Shown: positions 9,244 to 18,890 of the stretch, one piece after another
Layout: every line of letters begins with the position of its first letter
Numbering within the stretch: position 1 is the first letter of the stretch
Source of the DNA: Spongiibacter thalassae
Lineage (GTDB): Bacteria > Pseudomonadota > Gammaproteobacteria > Pseudomonadales > Spongiibacteraceae
Assembly (NCBI RefSeq): GCF_012272835.1
Contig: NZ_JAAWWK010000002.1
Location: 587,451 to 651,450 of the forward strand
Reading direction: 5' to 3'
Length of the DNA: 64,000 bases
Translations under genes and position numbers: made by a program
Notes under the pieces: model-generated
Told to the model about the DNA's origin: nothing
What the model saw: the letters and a program-made list of their open reading frames with translations, nothing else
Database searches by the model: none

Positions 9244-11334
9244 TTACATCACCAGTTCGACCTTGTCGCTTTGACAGGTCATGCTCCCACCTACCTCGAC
9301 TTCTGCAAGGCTGACGCCCAGAGACTCGTGTATCTGGTCGAAGAGCGCGTTCACAACCGGTTCCAGCGTCGCGTTAATCGTCGCATTCATTGTGCTGGTC
9401 AAGGTGCTGGCGGCTGCGCCCATGGCGTCTGACACCGTGGCGAGGGTTGATTCGGTTGTCGGGTCGTAGAACACCAGTTCAAGGCCAAGCAAGCTGTCCT
9501 CGACGCCGTCTGAAATGCTGTTGGAGTACACCGATTGATAAGCGTCGTCGCTCAGGACATCACTGATTTCCGGCAGAAATTCGTCGCCACTGCTGTTGCT
9601 GTAATCCAGTGAGCCTTGCCCGGCCAGGTAGTTGCCGGTCATGCGAGCGCCTATGCCGCCGCCACTATAGGCAGTGCGCTCGGCTTGTGCGGCGTCGGTG
9701 GTCCAGCTGCCGTCGGCCCGGCGGTATTCGGTGGTGCAAGCGACGAGGAGTACGCAGGTCTTTCTCACCCTGACGCTGCCGATATCGATCAGTGGCAAGA
9801 TGGCCGGGTCAGGTTCGTCGTCGCCAAAGGCATTGTCGGCGGCGTCGTCGGTGGTGCTGCCAAATTCCCCGGCCATTACCTGTGCCGCGGAACTGCGAAC
9901 GCTGGTATTCAATTCCCTTTCAGTGCCTGAGGAATTACAGCTGTGGTTAGTCACTCGAGCGTCACCGGCTCCCCCCTGAACCAGAATGTCGAGCCGCGGA
10001 TTTTCAATAAACTTGACGTCGAGAACATCGCTCTCGGTGGTGCAGGGGCTGGTGATGCCGAGTGGACACAGATCGTCGGCGGAGCTGGGTGGACTGGCCC
10101 CAGACAGTGTGCTCAGTGCGCTGGACAGTGTACCAAGAAGGGGGTTGTTAATCAGCCCCTCAAGGGCGCTCAGTGCCGCGCCGGAAATAGGCAGGTCAAT
10201 GGCCGCAAAGGTGCGCAGCTGGGCAGTGCGAACATATATCGCGTCATTGCCGTTGGGATCTTCCGCAGCATGTGCCGGGTTACCAGTGTTCGCCAATATT
10301 GGCGGCTCGAGAATTTTTGTGCGAATGGAGACGTTGGCGAGGCCCAACAGGTTTTCGTCTATTTCCGGTGAAGTGCCGGAAGCTGCTGCGACATTTTGAA
10401 TAATACCCTGAACCAGTTGCATCGCTTGTAGATTGGTATCAAAGGCGGTATTGGGCGCGCCGATTTGTACGACCACAAGGTCTCTCAACGTGAGGTCGGT
10501 CACGCCGCCGGGAACGGCTGCAGCGATATCGTCCAATGCTGTTGCGGCATCAGCAAATCCGGCCTCGCCGGCGACGTCGGCAATGGCTTCAAGCAGTTCG
10601 TCAACAGGGATACTTGTAGTCATCGCGGTTTCGTACTCGCCGGAGGGAAGCCCCAGGGTGTCAGCCAGGTTGTCGAGTAAATCACGCAGGTTCACGGTTC
10701 CGCTGACCAAACCATTCCAGCCCGCTACACTCACACCGAGTGGATTGCCCAGCAGAGCCCCCAGTTGGTCATTGAGCAGGGATGAGCGGCTGAGGTCTAC
10801 ACTGGCCATGCTGCTGCGTATGCTCAGTGATGCCGTCGGTTGGCAGGCTTGGGCAACACCCGCGGGTTTGAGGTTGATCGTGCTGGGAATGCCCGGGCGC
10901 ACCAGTGCAAATATACTGGCGGTAACAACTTTGTTTAGCGTAACCCGCACACCGAAGCCGTTTTCGTCGACCACGAAGGTTTTGCTCTTGCTGCCATCTT
11001 CTGCGGTTTGGGTTTCTACGCGGCCAAGTTCTACGGTGATGTCTTCATCTCCACCGGGGAAATTATTCCGTTCCGGCGCGAGGACTTCCAGGGCGATAGC
11101 GCGACGCTCGGACTCCGTCAGTGTCTGATCGCGGCAGTACAGCAAGGCGGTTTCAAGTGCGGCTAAATCTGCCAGTTTTTGCGTTTGACGTTTTTCATAA
11201 AACAGCCGCCCGGTGTCGATTGTGACGACGAAAAAGGCAAGCAGGGCAGAGAGTAGAAACGCCGACATAATGGCGATTGCACCGCGCTGTTTGGACGGGC
11301 CTTCCTTAGCTGGTACTACTATCTGCCTGGTCAT
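9244..11334 (-). CDS. tadG: TadG-like Flp pilus assembly protein
   Basis: A 696-residue protein. The N-terminus has the TadE/TadG signature: KQRGAIAIMS followed by a ~20-residue hydrophobic helix and a DTGRLFYEKRQTQKLADLAALETA stretch. A very long, Ser/Thr/Asp-rich periplasmic region without obvious repeats or a von Willebrand domain follows. TadG-like proteins are anchored in the inner membrane and act in Tad pilus assembly as minor pseudopilin-like or scaffold factors. It is the last gene of the tad operon, 3 bases after the DUF3613 gene. Confidence 0.8.
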   Translation of the reverse strand: MTRQIVVPAKEGPSKQRGAIAIMSAFLLSALLAFFVVTIDTGRLFYEKRQTQKLADLAALETALLYCRDQTLTESERRAIALEVLAPERNNFPGGDEDITVELGRVETQTAEDGSKSKTFVVDENGFGVRVTLNKVVTASIFALVRPGIPSTINLKPAGVAQACQPTASLSIRSSMASVDLSRSSLLNDQLGALLGNPLGVSVAGWNGLVSGTVNLRDLLDNLADTLGLPSGEYETAMTTSIPVDELLEAIADVAGEAGFADAATALDDIAAAVPGGVTDLTLRDLVVVQIGAPNTAFDTNLQAMQLVQGIIQNVAAASGTSPEIDENLLGLANVSIRTKILEPPILANTGNPAHAAEDPNGNDAIYVRTAQLRTFAAIDLPISGAALSALEGLINNPLLGTLSSALSTLSGASPPSSADDLCPLGITSPCTTESDVLDVKFIENPRLDILVQGGAGDARVTNHSCNSSGTERELNTSVRSSAAQVMAGEFGSTTDDAADNAFGDDEPDPAILPLIDIGSVRVRKTCVLLVACTTEYRRADGSWTTDAAQAERTAYSGGGIGARMTGNYLAGQGSLDYSNSSGDEFLPEISDVLSDDAYQSVYSNSISDGVEDSLLGLELVFYDPTTESTLATVSDAMGAAASTLTSTMNATINATLEPVVNALFDQIHESLGVSLAEVEVGGSMTCQSDKVELVM

Positions 11335-11337
11335 GAT

Positions 11338-11607
11338 TTATTCGTCGCTGGTAAATGAATCATCAATAAAGGAAGCTGGAATCGGCTGCTTAAAACTGTC
11401 TACATAGCGCTTGTAGGCCGCTGCGCGAACTTTGCCACTGAGATGCTGTTCCGTACTGGAGGCGATTTCCCCGGAGCGCTGAGCGGCCAGGGCCCGTTGG
11501 GTGGCCGACATTTGGGAGGGCGCGTGGTGGGCGCTTGGTTGCGCCTGTACGACACCCGCAGCAAACAGGGCGCCGGCCAGCAGAAGGCTACTGATGTAAG
11601 TGTTCAT
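11338..11607 (-). CDS. DUF3613-like exported protein of the Tad locus
   Basis: An 89-residue protein with a signal peptide (ISSLLLAGALFAAGVVQAQ) and a short mature part ending RYVDSFKQPIPASFIDD. The pattern 'A..RY..SF..PIP..F' is what I recall for DUF3613 proteins, which sit in tad loci of Pseudomonas and relatives. Its ATG overlaps the tadD stop (ATGA), and it is followed at once by tadG. Its role in the pilus machine is unknown; a periplasmic accessory function is inferred from the position. Confidence 0.65.
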   Translation of the reverse strand: MNTYISSLLLAGALFAAGVVQAQPSAHHAPSQMSATQRALAAQRSGEIASSTEQHLSGKVRAAAYKRYVDSFKQPIPASFIDDSFTSDE

Positions 11608-12311
11608 AGATTAACGTCCTTTTTAATGGCGGGCTTTTGCGCCAGCGCGGGTTCTGCGAAACGGTTGGCTTTTTCCAACAGGGTGTTGAATTCGTTTTCG
11701 TCAATATTGTTGTTGCTGGCCATACGCATTGCCGTACGGCTATCGCCATCGAGAATCAGGCTCATCACCATATTGCGGATGGCAACCGGGTGACCGGGGT
11801 GCAATTGCAAGGCGGTCATAAACTCCCGTTGGGCGGCTTTGAAATCCTTCATTGCCAATAAGATAAAACCATAGTCATTGCGAATGTCCGCGCTGGTGGG
11901 AGCGAGGCGTCGCGCTTTGAGCATATGTTGGTGCGCAATGGCGAGATCGCCCCGGGTTGCCAGTATTTTGGCCATGCCTGAATGGCCAGCCGCCGTCATG
12001 CAGGTCAGGCTGAGGTCGCGATAGCTGTCGTAGGCATTGCCGAGGAGTCCGGTTTTACGTTGGGCCTCAGCGCGCAGCCACAATGCCCGAGGGCTGTTGT
12101 GAGCATCCCCTTCGAGGTGGGCGAGGGCCGAGTAAAACTGATCTTCTTCAATCAGGTTTTGTACCAGATCAAGATGCACCATTTGTTCTTTACTCAAACT
12201 GCCGTTGCAAGCACTGGCGGCTTGCCGGGGTGACTGATTGGTGGTCGACGCACAGGCACCGGTGAGTGTGAGAATACTCACCAGTGACAGCGTACCCAAA
12301 GCCTTGCGCAT
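11604..12311 (-). CDS. tadD: TadD, TPR lipoprotein of the Tad pilus system
   Basis: About 235 residues: a signal peptide with lipobox GAC, then tetratricopeptide repeats (for example a 'Y...G..L...KDF..A..EF..AL.L.P' unit at residues ~140-175). TadD lipoproteins are thought to help secretin assembly in the outer membrane. Two starts are possible: ATG at 12332, overlapping the tadC stop (TAATG), or ATG at 12311, which has AAGGAA 7 bases upstream. I chose the second because of the better ribosome binding site and the standard signal peptide MRKALG. Confidence 0.85.
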   Translation of the reverse strand: MRKALGTLSLVSILTLTGACASTTNQSPRQAASACNGSLSKEQMVHLDLVQNLIEEDQFYSALAHLEGDAHNSPRALWLRAEAQRKTGLLGNAYDSYRDLSLTCMTAAGHSGMAKILATRGDLAIAHQHMLKARRLAPTSADIRNDYGFILLAMKDFKAAQREFMTALQLHPGHPVAIRNMVMSLILDGDSRTAMRMASNNNIDENEFNTLLEKANRFAEPALAQKPAIKKDVNL

Positions 12312-12331
12312 TGTCGTTTCCTTGATATTCA

Positions 12332-13198
12332 TTAGCCACCCATACTTGTCAGGGCGCGACTGATTGACATCAGTCCCGGGCCGGCGATAACAATCAACAT
12401 TGCCGGGAAGAGAAACACCATCATGGCGATGGACATCTTGCCGGACATTTTGTTGACGTCTTCCTGCAAGTCCAGCCGCCGCCGGTTTTGCAAGAGTTTG
12501 TAAAGCTCGTCCAGCGCCTTGTCGATGCTGCCGCCAGTAATCGATTGCTGGCGAATCACGATCAGGTATTCCTTGAATCCCACTGCACTGCAGCTATTAA
12601 TCAGCTCGTACAGAGCGACTTCCTGGCTCTGGCCGGCTTCTATTTTGGTCACAGCCGAGCGCAGTTCCTGGGAGCAGGTTGGCGAAAGGTCGCGCAGCTC
12701 TTCACAGATAATGGACAAAGTGCGGGGGAGTGACAGGCCGACACGCCACAGCATACGGGTGGTCTGTGTCAGCATCAGGGTTTCCTGGTCCAGCCGCGCT
12801 TGCCGGGATTCGGCGATATTTTTCAGAATGACGTATGCAAAATAGGTGATCACGAAGAAGGCGAGTACGCTGCCACTCAGCGCCTGCACCATGTCCAGTC
12901 CACGATACAGACAGGCGCCGAAGGCTACTAATGTCAGGAATGCAATGGCAAGCAAGGCCGCCACCAAAGCTGTAACTTGATCTTCGGTACGAAACAGTCC
13001 GGCGCGGCGCAGAAGCTGCGACAAGGAGGCGAGGTGGGTGTTTTCTTCCCGCAGTTGGCGCCACACGTCCTTGGTGTCAAAGCGCATTTCTCGCGGCTTC
13101 TCTTCGCCGCTTTCGACGTGGGCGAGGGCGAGCAGCAGCACTGGTGCGGTACAGAGTACCAATGCGCCGATGATGAAGTAATAGTGATGGACTTCCAT
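12332..13198 (-). CDS. tadC: TadC, inner-membrane platform protein
   Basis: A 288-residue membrane protein with a type II secretion F (GspF) domain. It has hydrophobic segments near residues 5-25, ~80-130 and ~255-280, with a cytoplasmic helical domain between (LSLPRTLSIICEELRDLSPTCSQELRSAV...). TadB and TadC are thought to form the platform that couples the TadA ATPase to pilus assembly. Its ATG follows GGAGAACGTC, 9 bases after the tadB stop. Confidence 0.88.
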   Translation of the reverse strand: MEVHHYYFIIGALVLCTAPVLLLALAHVESGEEKPREMRFDTKDVWRQLREENTHLASLSQLLRRAGLFRTEDQVTALVAALLAIAFLTLVAFGACLYRGLDMVQALSGSVLAFFVITYFAYVILKNIAESRQARLDQETLMLTQTTRMLWRVGLSLPRTLSIICEELRDLSPTCSQELRSAVTKIEAGQSQEVALYELINSCSAVGFKEYLIVIRQQSITGGSIDKALDELYKLLQNRRRLDLQEDVNKMSGKMSIAMMVFLFPAMLIVIAGPGLMSISRALTSMGG

Positions 13199-13207
13199 GA
13201 CGTTCTC

Positions 13208-14068
13208 CTATTTACCGATACTGCTAATCATGCGTACCAGTACTATCACGCCGACAACCTGCAGGATGACTGCGCCCATGAGCATGCGTTGCCCGCTGGG
13301 GTCAGCCCACATACCCAGTAGAAAATCCGGATTGACGCCGAACATATAGGCGGCGATACCTGGCGGAAGCATGGCCAGCACAAAGGCGGTGACGCGAGTT
13401 TCCCCGGTCATAGCACTCAGCTCCCGCTTGCCCGCTTCGTCGAGACGCAAAATATCAACAATGTCATCGAGAATCGCGCGGATACTGCCACCGTATTGCT
13501 CGTTGATTCGAATCGCTGTCGCCAGCACGTTAAATTCGTGAAGCTTGGTTTGCTTGGCTTCCTTGTCGAAGGCCTGGTGCAGGTCGTAGCCCATATGAAC
13601 GCGACGAACCACCCGCCGCATGATAGTACCCAGCGGGCGCTCAAGGGTTTCCACTGAATCGGCAAAGGCGTTTTCGACGGAGATACCCGCAGACAGGCGT
13701 CGCGTGACTTGGTTGACAAAGGAGGGAAGCTGCTCAAGCATTTTTGCCCGGCGCCTATTGCCGACAAATTTCACCGCCAGAATCAGCAGGCCCGCGCAGG
13801 CAAAGGCGGCAACGCCGCCAAACTGCAGGGGCAGTGCTAGCAGGCTAAGCAGAGCGCAGGCTGCGGCGATCGACAGAGAGACATAGATGATAACCGGAGG
13901 TAGCTCCACACCATTGGCCGCCAGGTAGTCGGTGATAAAAAGGGGCACCTTGGCATTGGTGTCGCTGGGCAGTGCCTCGGATTCCAGCACGGGTTCCTCG
14001 CCGCTGACAAGCACAAAGAGGACAAAGGCCAGTCCGATAGAGAGCAACATTATGGCTATCCAGAACAT
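13208..14068 (-). CDS. tadB: TadB, inner-membrane platform protein
   Basis: 286 residues. An N-terminal transmembrane helix is followed by two central helices (~65-100), then a GspF-domain cytoplasmic segment with the F-domain motif (QLPSFVNQVTRRLSAGISVENAF...) and a C-terminal pair of helices. The partner gene tadC follows immediately and tadA precedes it. Length and topology are those of TadB. The start has GGGAG 8 bases upstream. Confidence 0.9.
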   Translation of the reverse strand: MFWIAIMLLSIGLAFVLFVLVSGEEPVLESEALPSDTNAKVPLFITDYLAANGVELPPVIIYVSLSIAAACALLSLLALPLQFGGVAAFACAGLLILAVKFVGNRRRAKMLEQLPSFVNQVTRRLSAGISVENAFADSVETLERPLGTIMRRVVRRVHMGYDLHQAFDKEAKQTKLHEFNVLATAIRINEQYGGSIRAILDDIVDILRLDEAGKRELSAMTGETRVTAFVLAMLPPGIAAYMFGVNPDFLLGMWADPSGQRMLMGAVILQVVGVIVLVRMISSIGK

Positions 14069-14083
14069 TATGGTTCTCCCTGT

Positions 14084-15328
14084 CTAGGATACGTCGTCGA
14101 ACAACGATACTGTCGCGTGTTGTACTTCGACCAGTTCCTTGTGAACGAAGTCGTAGCGGAAGTGCTCCTTTAATCCCACGCGATCGTTTTCAATGACCAG
14201 TTCGCAAATTTGCAGCACGCAGCGGTGGCCATCGGGCTTGCGACCGATATGTACGATCATATCGAGGGCACTGGCTATCATCTTCAGGATCAGTTCGCTC
14301 GAGCCCTTGAAGCCCGACATGCCAACCATCATTTCCAGACGGGTCAGCGCATCTTCGGCAGAATTGGCGTGAACAGTGCTCATCGAACCGCTGTGTCCGG
14401 TGTTCATCGCCTGCAGCATATCGACTACTTCACCGCCGCGGCTTTCACCAACGATAATTCGGTCTGGCCGCATACGCAGGGCGTTTTTTACCAGTTCCCG
14501 TGCACTGATCTCGCCGACCCCTTCGTTGTTTTCCGGCCGGGTTTCCAGGCGCACAACATGGGTATTGCGCAGCTGTAATTCTGCGGCATCTTCAATGGTG
14601 ACGATGCGCTCGGTGGCGGGAATGTATTGGCTGAGTATGTTGAGCAGGGTAGTTTTACCCGAGCCGGTGGCACCGCTGATCAGAATATTGGTGCGATTGG
14701 CGACCTTGTCGGTTAAAAACTCCAGGGCGCGCTCGGTAATGGAGCCGCCCGCCATCAATTCCTGAGCGGTCAGCGGGTCCTTGCGGAATTTCCTGATGGA
14801 CAGGCAGGGGCCGTCCAGCGCCAGCGGCGGCACGATGGCGTTGATACGACTGCCATCGGCCAGCCGTCCATCTACGATGGGACTGGACTCGTCGATACGG
14901 CGGCCCAGTGGTGAAATCATGCGGCGGATTACCCGCAGCACATGGCGGTCGTCGAGAAAGCGCATCTGCGCCTGCTCGAGTACACCGCGGCGCTCGACAA
15001 AGATTTTGCGGGGGCCGTTGATCAGAATGTCGTTGACGTCAGGGTCTTCCAGCAGGGCCTGTAGGGGGCCATAGCCTGTAATTTCGTTAATCAGCTCTTT
15101 TTCCAGTAAATCGAATTGATCCCGGCCAATATTCATTTCGTAAATACGGCTGAACTGACGCATATAGGCGCCCACCGCTTCTTCCAGCTTTTTCTCGTTG
15201 TCATCGTAGATAATATTGTCATCTTCGATGCGGTCGATAACGAAGCGGTGCAGGGTTGCCTTGAGGTTTTCGTAGTCGTCAACCTGAGGGAGTTGCACTT
15301 TAGAGCTTCTGCGATCAATTAGTCTCAT
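14084..15328 (-). CDS. tadA: TadA/CpaF assembly ATPase
   Basis: A 414-residue cytoplasmic secretion ATPase. An N-terminal helical domain precedes the CpaF core: a GYGPLQALLEDPDVNDILINGP segment, Walker A GATGSGKTT, the Asp box VTIEDAAELQL, Walker B region (RPDRIIVGESRGGEVVDMLQAMNTGHSGSMSTVHANS) and arginine fingers. It powers Flp pilus extension, and in several species retraction. Only 35 bases separate it from rcpA, leaving no room for the tadZ/cpaE gene normally placed here. Confidence 0.93.
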   Translation of the reverse strand: MRLIDRRSSKVQLPQVDDYENLKATLHRFVIDRIEDDNIIYDDNEKKLEEAVGAYMRQFSRIYEMNIGRDQFDLLEKELINEITGYGPLQALLEDPDVNDILINGPRKIFVERRGVLEQAQMRFLDDRHVLRVIRRMISPLGRRIDESSPIVDGRLADGSRINAIVPPLALDGPCLSIRKFRKDPLTAQELMAGGSITERALEFLTDKVANRTNILISGATGSGKTTLLNILSQYIPATERIVTIEDAAELQLRNTHVVRLETRPENNEGVGEISARELVKNALRMRPDRIIVGESRGGEVVDMLQAMNTGHSGSMSTVHANSAEDALTRLEMMVGMSGFKGSSELILKMIASALDMIVHIGRKPDGHRCVLQICELVIENDRVGLKEHFRYDFVHKELVEVQHATVSLFDDVS

Positions 15329-15363
15329 GTCAATGTACTCCTGAGTCCCGGACCCGTGCGCGG

Positions 15364-16692
15364 CTAGTTGGCAAAACCGACATCGGATTTCCTTGACCCG
15401 GTGGTCGCTTGGTGTGTCTCCGGCTTGTCCATGTCGCGAAACAGCATGTCGGTGAAAGACGGGCTGTAGTGCCGGTAGGTGTCACCGGGCATTTCGGGGA
15501 GGGGCGCATCCTTGGCGATGGGCTTGACCAAATGGGGGGTGACGATCATCAGCAGTTCCTTGTCGTCCTGCTCGAAGCGCGACGAGCGAAACAGGGCGCC
15601 GAGAATGGGGATGTCGCCCAGGCCGGGTACGCGGTCAGCGTTGTTAAAGGTGTTGCGGCTGACCAACCCACTGATAATAAAGCTTTCACCGGGTGCGAGT
15701 TGTATTGAAGTATCGGTGCGGCGCACGCGCAATGCGGGCACAGACACGCCGCCTGAGGCTACACCGCTGCTGAAATCCAGGTCGCTGACTTCCGGCGCCA
15801 CCTTCAGCATGATGCTGTCTTCGCTAAGCACCGTTGGCGTGATGTGCAGACGTACACCGAACTCCTTGTACTCGATCTGCACCTGACCATCGCGGTTGGA
15901 AATGGGGTATGGGAATTCACCTCCGGCGAGGAAGGTCGCCGTTTGCCCGGATAGCGCCACCAGAGAGGGTTCAGCCAGGGTGTAGGCATAGCCATTCTGG
16001 GACAGGGCATTAATGGTGGCGCTAAAGCCGTTTCTGGCGTGGCCGACTAATATCGAAGAGGCGTCACCCCCGGCAACGGTATTGCCGATCAGCGCGCCCA
16101 CAGGGCCGGCTCCGCTGAGCAAGCCGAGCAGGTTATTGTTGCCCAGTGCCACGGAGCTGTCTCCACCGATGTAGGCCAAGGCACTGCCCACCTGTTTCAG
16201 TTGTGAGCGGCTGTACTCGACGATGCGTATGTCCGTTTGCACCTGAATCGCCCCTCGCTGGCTGGTATTGTCCAGGGCTTTCTCGCCGCTGGCGCTGAGC
16301 AGCTGGTCGTGTTGCATCAGCGAGCTGGTGCGGCCTTCGATGCTCACGCTCTGGCCGACAGCGTCGATGGCGACACCATTGGCACTCGACAGAGGGATTT
16401 GCGGCACCACGTCGATGCGAAATTCAGTGGGTTCGCTGCTGCCTTGCCACAGCAGCAGTGCAGTAGAGCCGACATTCTTCGCGGTAATCAAAAACTCGCG
16501 AGAGTTCAGCACCTTTAGGGTGGCAATTTCCGGGCGGCCAATCGCACTGCGCTTGACGCTGTACTTCGTGCTCAGCATGTGCTGTTCACCAGGGGTCAGG
16601 CGCAGGGTTTTATAGGGTTCTGCAAAAGCGCTTTCGGACGGGATGCTGCACAGGAAACCCAGCACCAGCGCGATCAGAAATCCTTGTTTCAT
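15364..16692 (-). CDS. rcpA: RcpA/CpaC outer-membrane secretin
   Basis: About 442 residues. A cleaved signal peptide (MKQGFLIALVLGFLCSIPSESAFA) precedes the pilus-assembly N-domain (residues ~25-100; 'V.R.AIG.P.IA...V...REFLITAKN.G.T.L..W'). The secretin domain follows, with VALSGQTATFLAGGEFPYPI and a conserved LL(M)IVTPHLV end. It forms the outer-membrane channel of the Tad pilus. The frame opens 13 codons earlier at 16731, but the ATG at 16692 gives a clean signal peptide and has CGGAG upstream. Confidence 0.9.
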   Translation of the reverse strand: MKQGFLIALVLGFLCSIPSESAFAEPYKTLRLTPGEQHMLSTKYSVKRSAIGRPEIATLKVLNSREFLITAKNVGSTALLLWQGSSEPTEFRIDVVPQIPLSSANGVAIDAVGQSVSIEGRTSSLMQHDQLLSASGEKALDNTSQRGAIQVQTDIRIVEYSRSQLKQVGSALAYIGGDSSVALGNNNLLGLLSGAGPVGALIGNTVAGGDASSILVGHARNGFSATINALSQNGYAYTLAEPSLVALSGQTATFLAGGEFPYPISNRDGQVQIEYKEFGVRLHITPTVLSEDSIMLKVAPEVSDLDFSSGVASGGVSVPALRVRRTDTSIQLAPGESFIISGLVSRNTFNNADRVPGLGDIPILGALFRSSRFEQDDKELLMIVTPHLVKPIAKDAPLPEMPGDTYRHYSPSFTDMLFRDMDKPETHQATTGSRKSDVGFAN

Positions 16693-16730
16693 GGTTGATA
16701 CTCCGTATCGATTAACTGATATGCGAGGCA

Positions 16731-17630
16731 TTACTTCGGCACCCGTATCGTTTCAACTTTATCGCCGTTGTAAACATACACGGATTTAGGCGGCGGTGGT
16801 GGCTTGAAGCCGGTGACTTCACGCATCAGTGTGGCCTTGTCGTCAATTTCCGTGCCGCGGTCGGCTATGGCGCTCTCTCCGGACGCGTCGTCCTGTGCCA
16901 GACGCTCGTCGTCGCCAATGGCAATCAGGCGCAAGTCGCCGCTGCGTTCAGCCAGGATCAGACGATTGACGTCGTCCAGCTCGACCTCCAGCACTGCCGA
17001 CTTACTGCGCTTTCCGCTGTCTTTATCGTTGTTTGACTTGCTCTTGCCATCCTCGCCGGACAGCGGTTCGCGCTCGCCATCCAGGCTCGCGCCAAAGGCC
17101 AGCAGTCGCACATTTTTCAGCACGCGGCGAGACATGCTGCGGTTAAGGGTTTCCTTGCTCGCGCGGGTGGTAAAGATGACATCGACATAATCGCCGGGTT
17201 TAAGGAAGCCGCCGGTGCCGATTACCTCATCTACTTTGATCGCAACGGCGCGGTGGCCCGCTGAAATCTGCGTGGTCAAGGTTGCAGCGGCATCAAAGTC
17301 AGTGGCGCGTACCGGCGAACCCTTGGCGATATCGTGGGTGGGGCGGGTTCCCACCAGGTCGGCAATTTTGCTGAAGCCATTGTCGATAGTCACCGGGTAG
17401 GGCACCACGAGCAGATCTTCCTCGGTGATGACCTCACCTTCAAGCAGGTTTTTGTTCGCAACCACCAGTTTTTGGGCGTAGGTGTACGAACCGGCCTCAC
17501 TGACCGTGGATTGTGCGGCGCGGGCCTGGCGTTGGCTATCTTCCTGGCTAATCCTGTAGCCAATCACCCCCATGATAATCGCGCTGATAATAAGCAGCGC
17601 GGCGATGATTTTCAGGGTCCTTGCTTGCAT
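16731..17630 (-). CDS. rcpC: RcpC/CpaB Flp pilus assembly protein
   Basis: 299 residues. An N-terminal signal anchor (LKIIAALLIISAIIMGVIGY) and an SAF/RcpC domain (VVVANKNLLEGEVITEEDL..., then GHRAVAIKVDEVIGTGGFLKPGDYVDVI) are present, followed by a C-terminal tail. A highly charged Ser/Lys/Asp insertion (EDGKSKSNNDKDSGKRSKS) interrupts the domain near residues 195-215. RcpC is a periplasmic partner of the RcpA secretin. It ends just before the rcpA ribosome binding site. Confidence 0.88.
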   Translation of the reverse strand: MQARTLKIIAALLIISAIIMGVIGYRISQEDSQRQARAAQSTVSEAGSYTYAQKLVVANKNLLEGEVITEEDLLVVPYPVTIDNGFSKIADLVGTRPTHDIAKGSPVRATDFDAAATLTTQISAGHRAVAIKVDEVIGTGGFLKPGDYVDVIFTTRASKETLNRSMSRRVLKNVRLLAFGASLDGEREPLSGEDGKSKSNNDKDSGKRSKSAVLEVELDDVNRLILAERSGDLRLIAIGDDERLAQDDASGESAIADRGTEIDDKATLMREVTGFKPPPPPKSVYVYNGDKVETIRVPK

Positions 17631-17851
17631 AGGGCGATCCTTTTTATGCAGTCAAAAGTAATTGTTGGTGAGCGATACAGCGACTCGGTTCAAATGCCAA
17701 CAGCAATCCCGACGCTGTTTCACTAATAATAGCCGTCGTGTCGTTGGGGGTTCATTGTGGTAGATACGTATACTAGCAGGGAATTTCTCCCTGGCTCGGG
17801 GTTGAGGGGCAGGAGTGGGGCTGTCAGCCGAAGAGATTGTCATTTTTGTCA
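17631..17851 (-). other. 221-base gap between tadE and rcpC
   Basis: It separates the tadE stop from the rcpC start inside an otherwise compact operon. Reading frames here are short and lack codon structure or family similarity. I see no clear terminator; a promoter for the rcpC-tadG part is possible, but I cannot point to good hexamers. Confidence 0.4.
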
Positions 17852-18292
17852 CTACATCCGCAGGCTCGCTTTACCGACCAGTTCAGCGGGAAGGCGCGGC
17901 ACTTCGCCAAACACAGGCAGGTTCAGCGAGGGAATCAGTGGGCCCGCACTCAATCGGACTGTGCAAAGATTTTCCGGGGTGCATGAGAAAAAGTCGTCGC
18001 CGCTGGTGGCTTCGGTGACATAAGTGACCGATAACCAGCTCAAAGTGGCCTCGACCTGTTCCTTGACCTTGGGTTCCAGCTCTTCCGGAGTGCAAGTTCC
18101 GTCGCAGGGGTGGGCAAGGGCGGCGCGCAGAGCCTCTTCGCTGGCATAGGTGAAACTTTGCAGAACGAGAAACGCCAGCCCGTAGGCGATCATGGCGTAG
18201 ACAATGCCCAGAAATACCGGAAAGACAAACGCAAATTCTATTGCGACGGCTCCCGACTGGTAATGACGAAGACCTTCTCTTAAGCCTGACAT
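17852..18292 (-). CDS. tadE: TadE-like pseudopilin
   Basis: A 146-residue protein with the TadE motif near the N-terminus (QSGAVAIEFAFVFPVFLGIVYAMIAYGLAFLVLQSFTYASEEALRAA): a short basic leader, a prepilin-like G/AVAIEF site and one hydrophobic helix. TadE is a minor pseudopilin matured by the TadV peptidase and needed for Flp pilus formation. The mature part has cysteines (HPCDGTCT, FSCTPENLC) that could form disulfides. Here it sits between tadV and rcpC instead of next to tadG. Confidence 0.82.
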   Translation of the reverse strand: MSGLREGLRHYQSGAVAIEFAFVFPVFLGIVYAMIAYGLAFLVLQSFTYASEEALRAALAHPCDGTCTPEELEPKVKEQVEATLSWLSVTYVTEATSGDDFFSCTPENLCTVRLSAGPLIPSLNLPVFGEVPRLPAELVGKASLRM

Positions 18293-18396
18293 TTCCTGAT
18301 CCTTTTTTTGGCTACCGCGGAGCGTTCAGCTGGCGTGGCAGGCATCGGTGCCCTGAATACCTTCCTTATGACTCGCCTGGTGTGCTGTGCTGAACC

Positions 18397-18873
18397 CTAA
18401 AACATGTAGAGCAGGGTGCAGCCGATTGCTATCGCAGTGCCAAGGGGCAAGCCAGAGTCGGCACGTGGGCCTCCATGGTATAAGGGGGTGTTGCTTGGTG
18501 ATTCTCGGGGAACTTCGCCGCCCGAACCGGCGTGCAATGTATTGGTCAAGCGCGTTTGGACCGTCAGTGCGATCAGCACAGTGGCGACGCCACTCGCAAA
18601 TACTATTAACAACTCCATGCTGTTCCACAGCGGGCTGACGGCGACCATCAGCTTTACGTCCCCGGCTCCTACGAGACCCCTTAGGTAGCCAGGAAGTGTA
18701 AGTGCCAAACCAATCAGCAGGTTTAAGAGCAGTGTTGTCGCATCTGTGTTCGGGTTGTTAAATGCCGAAAGTGCCGCAGTGCAGATTAACACTAAAACCA
18801 GTTGATTGGGTATTCGGCGCTGCTGCCAGTCTATTACCGCGATGATCCAAAGAACAAGCGTCGCGCCGAGCAT
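18397..18873 (-). CDS. tadV: TadV/CpaA prepilin peptidase (A24 family)
   Basis: A 158-residue inner-membrane aspartic protease. The two catalytic Asp motifs are visible: IDWQQRRIPN near residue 15 and GAGDVKL near residue 70. Hydrophobic helices surround them, and a Gly/Ser/Pro-rich loop precedes the last helix. It would cleave the Flp prepilin and TadE. It lies directly downstream of flp, the usual position. The ribosome binding site is weak. Confidence 0.88.
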   Translation of the reverse strand: MLGATLVLWIIAVIDWQQRRIPNQLVLVLICTAALSAFNNPNTDATTLLLNLLIGLALTLPGYLRGLVGAGDVKLMVAVSPLWNSMELLIVFASGVATVLIALTVQTRLTNTLHAGSGGEVPRESPSNTPLYHGGPRADSGLPLGTAIAIGCTLLYMF

Positions 18874-18890
18874 GCTACTTCAACAACGTA